DNA from: an uncultured Acetobacteraceae bacterium
GTDB lineage: Bacteria; Pseudomonadota; Alphaproteobacteria; Acetobacterales; Acetobacteraceae
DNA length: 37,582 nt
Assembly: GCA_902805625.1 (NCBI GenBank)
Contig: CADCTL010000242.1
Coordinates: forward strand, 1-37,582
Direction of reading: 5' to 3'
This document shows positions 32,537-37,582 of the stretch, one piece after another. Numbering within the stretch: the first letter of the stretch is position 1; every line of letters starts with the position of its first letter. The translations under genes and the position numbers were made by a program. The notes beneath the pieces are model-generated. The model was not told the origin of the DNA. It saw nothing but the letters and a program-made list of their open reading frames with translations, and did not search any database.

Positions 32537-33847
32537 TCACGCCGCTTCCGCGGTTTCTTCCCGGTTCGCCAAGATCTTGTCCACGCGGCGGCCGTCCATG
32601 TCCATGATCTCGAACCGCCAGCCGGCCCAGACGATGCGGTCGCCCTCGCGCGGCACGCGCTGGAGCAGAGCCAGCATCAGACCCGCGACCGTGTGGTAGG
32701 TGCCCTGGTAGGGCAGCGGCGGCAGCTCGAGCTGCGCGCGCAACTCGTCGCTCGGCATCATGCCGTCGAGCAACAGGCTGCCGTCGGCGCGGCGCACCGC
32801 TTCGCCGGGCTTTTCTTCCCGCACCTCCACGGGGCCGAGTTCGCCGACGATCGCTTCCAGCAGATCGGACGCGGTGACCACCCCCTCGAAGCTGCCGTAC
32901 TCGTCCAGCACCAGGGCCATGCCGATCGGGTCCTGGCGCATGCGCTCCAGCGCGTCGAGAGCCGAAAGGCTGTCGGGCAGCACCAAGGGCTGACGCAGCG
33001 CGCTCGCCAACCGCAGCCGGCCGCCGGACAACGCCTGGTCCAGCAGGTCCTTGGCCGCCACCACGCCGACCACGTTGTCCACCCGGCGGTCGGACACCAC
33101 GAACCGCGTGACGCTGTGCTCCCGCAGGGTGGCGGCGATCGCCTCCTGCGGCGCGGCGCGGTCGATCCAGGCGACGTCGTTGCGCGGGGTCATCAGCGCC
33201 CGCACCGGCTTGTCGGCCAAGCGCAGCACGCGCTCGATCATGTGCCGCTCCTCGCGTTCCAGCGCGCCGGCCTCGACCCCTTCGGCGACCACCGCCTTGA
33301 CCTCCTCCTCCGTCACGGACTGTTCGCTGGGCCGGGCGGCGCCGAACAGCCTCAGCACGAGGCTCGAAGATTGCGACATCACCCAGATCGCCGGCGACGT
33401 CATCCGCGCCAGCCAAGCGAGCGGCCGAGACACGATGACGGCGACGCGCTCCGGGTCGCGGAGCGCGAGCTGCTTCGGCACCAATTCACCGACAATGAGG
33501 TTGGCGTAGGTGATGGCGACCACCACCAGCACGAAGGCGGCCTCGCTCGCCACCGACGCTACGCCCGGTATTCCTGCCAGCAGTGATTCCAGCGGCCCGG
33601 CGAGACGCGCGCCGCCGAACACGCCGGCCAGGATGCCCACCAGGGTGATGCCCACCTGCACCGTCGGCAGGAAGCGCTGCGGGTCTTCCGCGAGGGCGAT
33701 CGCCGCGGCGGCGCCGAGGCTGCCGGTCCTCTGCATGGCCAAAAGCCGCCCGCGGCGGGCGGAGACGATGGCCAGTTCGCTCATGGCGAAGGCGCCGTTC
33801 AGGAAGACGAGCAGGAACAGGACGACGATTTCTAAGCCGATGGCCAT
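32537..33847 (-). CDS. CorC/HlyC (CNNM-like) family membrane protein
   Basis: A 436-residue protein with the DUF21-CBS-CBS-CorC_HlyC layout. The N-terminal DUF21 part (about 1-180) has membrane segments near 3-22, 62-85, 96-120 and 135-155, with LNGAFAMSELAIVSARRGRL and GELVPKQLALRDPE. The CBS pair spans about 200-330 (ALMTPRNDVAWIDR, FVVSDRRVDNVVGVVAAKDLL, MALVLDEYGSFEGVVTASDLLEAI). The C-terminal domain covers about 345-430. Related proteins transport or regulate magnesium and other divalent ions, and the old label hemolysin is not informative. AAGGA lies 7 nt before ATG 33847. It is divergent from the DUF3429 gene. Confidence 0.93.
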   Translation of the reverse strand: MAIGLEIVVLFLLVFLNGAFAMSELAIVSARRGRLLAMQRTGSLGAAAAIALAEDPQRFLPTVQVGITLVGILAGVFGGARLAGPLESLLAGIPGVASVASEAAFVLVVVAITYANLIVGELVPKQLALRDPERVAVIVSRPLAWLARMTSPAIWVMSQSSSLVLRLFGAARPSEQSVTEEEVKAVVAEGVEAGALEREERHMIERVLRLADKPVRALMTPRNDVAWIDRAAPQEAIAATLREHSVTRFVVSDRRVDNVVGVVAAKDLLDQALSGGRLRLASALRQPLVLPDSLSALDALERMRQDPIGMALVLDEYGSFEGVVTASDLLEAIVGELGPVEVREEKPGEAVRRADGSLLLDGMMPSDELRAQLELPPLPYQGTYHTVAGLMLALLQRVPREGDRIVWAGWRFEIMDMDGRRVDKILANREETAEAA

Positions 33848-33992
33848 GAAGGGATCCTTGATGGCGGTTATCTATCCCCGCAGCCCTCCGCGAGGTAGCC
33901 GCCCTGCGTCGGGCGCCCGCCCCTTCGCCCGCCAATGACGTCTTCGCGCCCCGGCGTTGCGCGGCGGGTCGACGGGCCGAGGTGATGTGGCG

Positions 33993-34442
33993 ATGCAAAC
34001 GCCGATCGCCCTTCCCTTCCGCCTGCTCGGCTACGCGGGCCTCCTTCCTTTCGCCGCCGCGGCGGCGCTGGCCCTCCTGGGGCCGCTGCCATGGCGCGGC
34101 CTGGCGCTGGCTGCGCTGGCCGCCTACGGCGCGGTCATCTTGAGCTTCCTAGGCGCTGTCCACTGGGGCTTGGCCCTGCGCGCTTCCCCGGAGGAAGCGC
34201 CGGCTGCCTGGCCGCGACTCGCCCTCGGGGTGCTGCCGGCGCTGATCGGGTGGGTCGCGCTGATGCTGCCCGTGCGACCGGGGCTGGCGCTGCTCGCGGC
34301 CGGCGTCCTGGCTGTCGCTCTGGTTGAGACGGCGGCGGCGCGGCGGGGGCTGCTGCCGAAGGATTACCTCGGGCTACGCTGGCAGCTCAGTGCCGGGGCG
34401 GGCGCCTGTCTTCTCCTGGGCGCGGTTGTGCCGGGCGCCTGA
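33993..34442 (+). CDS. DUF3429 membrane protein
   Basis: A 149-residue integral membrane protein with about five hydrophobic segments (near residues 10-30, 35-55, 75-93, 95-112 and 128-147). The FLGAVHWGLALR block following the second segment and the LRWQLSAGAGACLLLGA end are typical of DUF3429. The function of this family is unknown. ATG 33993 begins the conserved domain. No clear ribosome site is seen beyond GAGGTGATG about 9 nt upstream. It stands alone between the divergent CorC gene and the roadblock cassette. Confidence 0.85.
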   Translation: MQTPIALPFRLLGYAGLLPFAAAAALALLGPLPWRGLALAALAAYGAVILSFLGAVHWGLALRASPEEAPAAWPRLALGVLPALIGWVALMLPVRPGLALLAAGVLAVALVETAAARRGLLPKDYLGLRWQLSAGAGACLLLGAVVPGA

Positions 34443-34563
34443 CCGGGGTGAGGCACGGGCCGGACGGACGGCGCCCGGCCACGTCCGATGGCACGGTGTA
34501 TGCCGCTTTCGAGACACAGGGACGAAATTCAGTTCTTCTTTGCTCGCGAACTCGAAATCACCT

Positions 34564-34591
34564 TTGCGTAATCAAAGAACCTCTTTATTCT
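34564..34591 (+). promoter_or_regulatory. Possible promoter of the roadblock-GTPase cassette
   Basis: TTGCGT (34564-34569) and TATTCT (34586-34591) are separated by 16 nt within an AT-rich stretch (about 34525-34595) that contrasts with the surrounding DNA. A short inverted repeat CTTTG-N6-CAAAG overlaps the -35 region. Transcription would begin near 34598, about 57 nt before ATG 34655. The hexamers match the consensus only partly. Confidence 0.4.
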
Positions 34592-34654
34592 ACCAGACCG
34601 CGAGATCGGGTGCGCTGACCAAGCGCGCGTCCGGTTCCACTGGAGATTGTGCTC

Positions 34655-35020
34655 ATGAACTCGGCGAAGGTGAAGGCCGCGCTGGACGAGGCGATGGAGA
34701 TCGAGGGCGCGCTCGGCGTGTGTCTCGTGGACTACCAGAGCGGCATGACCCTCGGCACCGCCGGCGGAGACGGCTTGAACCTCGAAATGGCGGCCGCCGG
34801 CACCACGGAAGTGGTGCGGTCCAAGCTGCGGGTGATGGGCGCGCTCGGCCTGGATGACCGGATCGAGGACGTGCTGATCACCTTGGGCACCCAGTACCAC
34901 CTGATCCGGATGGTGAAGGACACCGATTCCCTCTTCCTCTACATGGCGCTCAACAAGGGGCTCTCGAACCTTGGGATGGCCAAGTTCCAGCTCTCGAGCG
35001 TCGAGCGGAAGCTGAGTTGA
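34655..35020 (+). CDS. Roadblock/LC7-like protein, first of cassette
   Basis: A 121-residue protein of the roadblock/LC7 (MglB-like) superfamily, whose members dimerise and act as activators or scaffolds for small GTPases. The fold pattern is visible as an N-terminal helix (KVKAALDEAMEIEGALG), strand pair GVCLVDYQSGMTLG, a helix EMAAAGTTEVVRSKLRVMGALG, strands EDVLITLGTQYHLIRMV and SLFLYMALNK, and a final helix. GGAGA lies 8 nt before ATG 34655; GTG 34649 is a less likely start. It leads a four-gene set that also encodes a Ras-like GTPase and a second roadblock protein. Confidence 0.85.
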   Translation: MNSAKVKAALDEAMEIEGALGVCLVDYQSGMTLGTAGGDGLNLEMAAAGTTEVVRSKLRVMGALGLDDRIEDVLITLGTQYHLIRMVKDTDSLFLYMALNKGLSNLGMAKFQLSSVERKLS

Positions 35021-35103
35021 GCGGGCCACGGAAGGTGAAGAACCTGATCGACATGCCGGCGCGGGCCGCAGCCCCGCGCCACCGCAGCGGCGCTTGAGCG
35101 CCG

Positions 35104-36516
35104 GTGCCCAACGATACGCCCGGGAAAGGCGAAATGGAAAGGCTGCTCTGCTGCCTCCTCGGCTTCACCGAGAAAGACGCCCAGGTTCTCCGGAGCCTGA
35201 CCAGGCTCTTCCGGCCCAGCCTGAGCGCTGATTGGGCCTTCGAGGTCGGCGTCACGGAGGATTGCGACCTCCTGGTGTGCGACCTGGACGACCCCGGCGG
35301 CCAGCACGCGTGGAACAGCCCGGCGCCGCCCGGCCTGTTGCGCGCCGCCGCCAGCGGCAACGACGTGGACGCCGGCGCGCTGCTGCTGCGGAAGCCGGTG
35401 CGCGGCCACGGACCGTCCGGCATCGTGCAGGTGCTGAACGCCGCGGCCGCCATCAAGCGCCCGGACATCGCGCCGGCACCGCCTCCGTCACCCGGCCCCG
35501 GTCCCGCCGCGCCCGTGGCGGAAGCGGCGCCCGCGCCGTCCGCCTTCTTCAAGCCGGAAGCCGCGCTCAAACCCGCACCGGCGCCGCAAGCCTCCCGGAG
35601 CACCACGCCCCAACCGGCGGAGCCGTCACCGCGCGCCGCGGCGCTGGGCGCCGATGAGCAGGCCGTCGCACGGGACGCGGCAGGGTCGGTTTCGGATGAT
35701 CGTCACAGCGACGTTGCCGAACAGGTCGGCGCGGAGCAGGCCGCCCCCGCGCCCTTGATCGGCGAGGCGACCGAGCCGGCTCCGCCCCCTGCTTGGGCGT
35801 CCGAAACCCCGCACGGGGGGGAACCCGCCCAGGACGACGCCGACATCAAGGACATCCTGCGGCGCATGCGCTTCGCCACCCTCGGCAACCCAGCCGAGGC
35901 CCGGACGATGCTGGACGCGTTGCGCGACCTCCGCGGTTCGGACAAAGCGGCCGTGCTGGAAGCGCCGGGGCTGAAGTCGGTGTGCGTGATGCCGCAGGCG
36001 CGCGCCTGGTTCTCCACGGGGCCTGCGCCGGAAATCTTCGGCTGGCTCGGGGAAGGCAACCGGCCGGTGCGCGTGCTGCCCTTCGCCAACACGGAAGAGG
36101 CGCGCGACGCGGCCGGCTGCAAGGACGAGCCGGCCCGCCCCTTCGAGCAGCTCATGTGGCTGGCCTGCGTCCGCACGCCGCCGGAGCGCCTGGAGACATA
36201 CGAGTCCGCCCTGTTCCGCCTCAAGCGCTGGCCCGACCTCGGCAACCTGCCGCACGAGCCGCACCACATGCACTGGTGCGGCATCCTCACGCGGCAGCAG
36301 GCGCCGCTGCACGCCCTGGCGGGCACGGGCGGCGTGACGCCGGCGCAAACGGCGGCCTTCCTCGACGCTTGCGGCGAGCTGGGCATCCTGGAGCGCACCG
36401 CGGCCACGCCCGCCGAGATCGCGGCGGTGCAGTTGCCGGTGGTGTCCAAGAAGGGACGCGAGCGGGTCTCGCTCTTCAAGAACATCCTTGGCCGGTTGAG
36501 GATCTTCAAGTCTTGA
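35104..36516 (+). CDS. Unknown 470-residue protein of the roadblock-GTPase cassette
   Basis: Not a family I can name. The N-terminal part (about 12-118) has alternating strands and helices with LLCCLLGFTEKDAQVLRSL, an acidic strand end CDLLVCDLDD (54-63) and LLLRKPVRG (93-101). This resembles a receiver (CheY-like) fold with a Lys-Pro pair, but without the usual phosphorylation pocket, so a pseudo-receiver is my inference. Residues about 120-240 form a Pro/Ala-rich, probably disordered linker. The C-terminal part (about 245-470) is folded, contains HHMHWCGILTRQQ, and ends with a possible winged-helix region and a basic tail. The start is GTG 35104; ATG 35134, with GGGAAAGG before it, is a good alternative. 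It overlaps the GTPase gene by 4 nt. Confidence 0.72.
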   Translation: MPNDTPGKGEMERLLCCLLGFTEKDAQVLRSLTRLFRPSLSADWAFEVGVTEDCDLLVCDLDDPGGQHAWNSPAPPGLLRAAASGNDVDAGALLLRKPVRGHGPSGIVQVLNAAAAIKRPDIAPAPPPSPGPGPAAPVAEAAPAPSAFFKPEAALKPAPAPQASRSTTPQPAEPSPRAAALGADEQAVARDAAGSVSDDRHSDVAEQVGAEQAAPAPLIGEATEPAPPPAWASETPHGGEPAQDDADIKDILRRMRFATLGNPAEARTMLDALRDLRGSDKAAVLEAPGLKSVCVMPQARAWFSTGPAPEIFGWLGEGNRPVRVLPFANTEEARDAAGCKDEPARPFEQLMWLACVRTPPERLETYESALFRLKRWPDLGNLPHEPHHMHWCGILTRQQAPLHALAGTGGVTPAQTAAFLDACGELGILERTAATPAEIAAVQLPVVSKKGRERVSLFKNILGRLRIFKS

Positions 36517-37037
36517 AAGACATCAAGCTCATCATCACCGGCAGCATGGGCGCGGGGAAGACGACGGTCGTCAGCACGATCAGCGACATCCCCCCGATCC
36601 GCACCGACGTGCCGGTCAGCGCGGACAAGGTCCGCGGCGACAAGACCACCACCACGGTGGCGCTCGACTACGGGTCGCTGACGCTCGACAAGGAGCGCCG
36701 GCTGCTGATCTTCGGCACGCCCGGCCAGCGCCGCTACGACTTCATGTGCAAGATCCTGGCGCGCGGCGCGCTCGGCGTGGTGATCCTGATCGACCACGCG
36801 TGCCAGGACCCGGTGGACGACCTCCGCTACTACCTCAACCTGTTCAAGGACACGATCGAGGACTCCACCGCGGTGATCGGGGTGACCCACACGGACGAGA
36901 AGCCGGACTCCCCGTTGCAGCCCTACTACGACCTGCTGGAGGAGCGGGAGATGCCCCTCCCCGTGTTCAGCATCGACGCGAGGCGGCACGACCACATCAT
37001 CATGATGCTCGAGGCGCTGCTCGAGACTACCCGGTGA
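36513..37037 (+). CDS. Small Ras-like GTPase, MglA/CvnD type
   Basis: A 174-residue P-loop GTPase. Walker A (G1) is GSMGAGKT at 10-17. The switch I threonine lies in the DKTTTTVALDYG stretch (43-54). Switch II is FGTPGQRRYDFM, where GTPGQ (68-72) replaces the classical DxxGQ. THTD (125-128) takes the place of NKxD for guanine recognition. GTPGQ followed by an arginine and an aromatic residue is characteristic of GTPases encoded with roadblock proteins, such as CvnD of actinobacterial conservons; MglA has a similar TVPGQ. The start is TTG 36513, overlapping the previous stop as TTGA, so translation is coupled. No lipid or membrane anchor is seen. It is probably regulated by the flanking roadblock proteins. 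Confidence 0.9.
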   Translation: MKDIKLIITGSMGAGKTTVVSTISDIPPIRTDVPVSADKVRGDKTTTTVALDYGSLTLDKERRLLIFGTPGQRRYDFMCKILARGALGVVILIDHACQDPVDDLRYYLNLFKDTIEDSTAVIGVTHTDEKPDSPLQPYYDLLEEREMPLPVFSIDARRHDHIIMMLEALLETTR

Positions 37038-37050
37038 AGGATTGAGGGAC

Positions 37051-37452
37051 ATGGCTATCGACAACAAGCCCGCGCTGGCCGCGGCCGCCAAGCAGGCGCT
37101 GAGCCGCCTCGCCCAGAACTGCCCCGGGCTGAAGTGGGCGACGGTGGCCACCAAGGACGGGGCCGAGATCGCCAGCCACGGCTCCAGCGCCGACGAGAAG
37201 CTCAGCGTGATGACGGGCACCATGCACGCGCTCGCCGACGGCATCGTCGGCGAAGCGGAGCTGGGCTCCTGCAACGACATCATCCTCGCCGCCGCCAAGG
37301 GCCGCATCGTGATCCAAGGCCTCCAGGGCGCCGCGGGCGACCTGGTGCTGGCCGCCATGACGACGCCGCAGACCAGCCTCGGCCTGCTGCTCAACTGCTG
37401 CAGCACGGCGGGCAAGGAGATCAGCGCGGCGCTGGAGAAGCAGCCGGCCTAA
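37051..37452 (+). CDS. Roadblock/LC7-like protein, second of cassette
   Basis: A 133-residue roadblock/LC7 superfamily protein. It has an N-terminal helix (ALAAAAKQALSRLAQNCPG), strands LKWATVATKDGAEIASHG, the helix DEKLSVMTGTMHALADGIVGEAELG, and strands NDIILAAAKGRIVIQGL and DLVLAAMT, with a final helix. This is the MglB-type order with a longer N-terminus than the first roadblock protein. The start is ATG 37051 with GAGGGA just upstream; TTG 37042 is a poorer option. It follows the GTPase gene by 13 nt and is closed by a strong terminator, so it is the last cassette gene. Confidence 0.87.
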   Translation: MAIDNKPALAAAAKQALSRLAQNCPGLKWATVATKDGAEIASHGSSADEKLSVMTGTMHALADGIVGEAELGSCNDIILAAAKGRIVIQGLQGAAGDLVLAAMTTPQTSLGLLLNCCSTAGKEISAALEKQPA

Positions 37453-37489
37453 GCCGCCCTCCCCTTCCGCATCGGGTGCTTGGACCAGG

Positions 37490-37513
37490 ACGCCGCCTTC
37501 GGGCGGCGTTTTT
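37490..37513 (+). terminator. Rho-independent terminator after the roadblock-GTPase cassette
   Basis: ACGCCGCC (37490-37497) pairs perfectly with GGCGGCGT (37502-37509) around a TTCG tetraloop, followed by TTTT. It lies 37 nt after the last roadblock stop. This is the only hairpin in the window with both a stable stem and a proper T-run. The final 69 bases of the window after it show no gene. Confidence 0.9.
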
Positions 37514-37582
37514 CGTCGTTGGCCCGGACGCGGCCGGGGCGCCCACGCGGAGAAAGGCGGGCCGCGCCCGCGGTGTCTGCTC

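Noticed and set aside
34180-34200. Perfect 8-bp inverted repeat inside the DUF3429 gene
   Set aside because: It lies within continuous coding sequence (Arg-Ala-Ser-Pro-Glu-Glu-Ala) and has no T-run, so it is probably codon-driven chance.

Overview
The window is very G+C-rich (roughly 70% or more by eye), densely packed chromosomal DNA from an alphaproteobacterium. The purL-bolA-grxD string, the split FGAM synthase (purS, purQ, purL), the DUF1045/PhnN-type phosphonate locus and the protein sequences point to the Rhodospirillales/Acetobacteraceae side of the class. That placement is inference. I see no rRNA, tRNA, CRISPR array, prophage or intact insertion sequence.

Layout. (1) 1-5692: de novo purine operon purC-purS-purQ-purL, with two small membrane-protein genes and one IS5-type DNA-binding-domain gene between the enzymes, followed by bolA and the monothiol glutaredoxin grxD. 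(2) 5805-8115: a family 2 glycosyltransferase, a small zinc-finger protein, rpsD on the minus strand with its own promoter, and a small membrane protein. (3) 8116-15999: a carbon-phosphorus lyase locus, with regulator phnF divergent from phnGHIJKLM plus a 2H phosphoesterase (DUF1045), and phnN convergent. An unusual array of four CTAG octamers lies between phnF and phnG. (4) 16096-18281: a gamma-glutamyltransferase family enzyme and a small lipoprotein. (5) 18289-21939: a 1216-residue Calx-beta / PQQ sugar dehydrogenase / five CBM60-like repeat protein, preceded by an AT-rich island. (6) 22303-26438, minus strand: two peptide/nickel-type ABC ATPases, a 95-residue unknown and a ThDP-dependent acetolactate-synthase-like enzyme, with a stand-alone Lrp-type ligand domain divergent. 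(7) 27028-31863: a small lipoprotein, a minus-strand cluster of second gamma-glutamyltransferase, macrodomain and amidase, then csaA-gpt. (8) 31963-34442: DUF4142 protein, CorC/HlyC-family membrane protein and DUF3429 membrane protein. (9) 34655-37452: a roadblock / helper / small GTPase / roadblock cassette closed by a clear intrinsic terminator.

How the parts work together. In block 1 the SAICAR and FGAM synthase steps are made together, and bolA-grxD supply iron-sulfur handling. Block 3 supplies the catalytic core for using phosphonates as phosphorus, from the nucleosidase complex (GHIJ, K, L) through the triphosphate hydrolase (M) to PRPP formation (N). The phnCDE importer, phnP and phnO are not in the window, and the DUF1045 enzyme may do the cyclic-phosphate step. 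Block 5 looks like a secreted, polysaccharide-targeted sugar oxidase. Block 9 is a small-GTPase switch related to MglA/MglB and to actinobacterial conservons; its output is unknown. The most novel-looking items are blocks 5 and 9, the phnF-phnG operator array and the non-enzymatic genes inside the purine operon.
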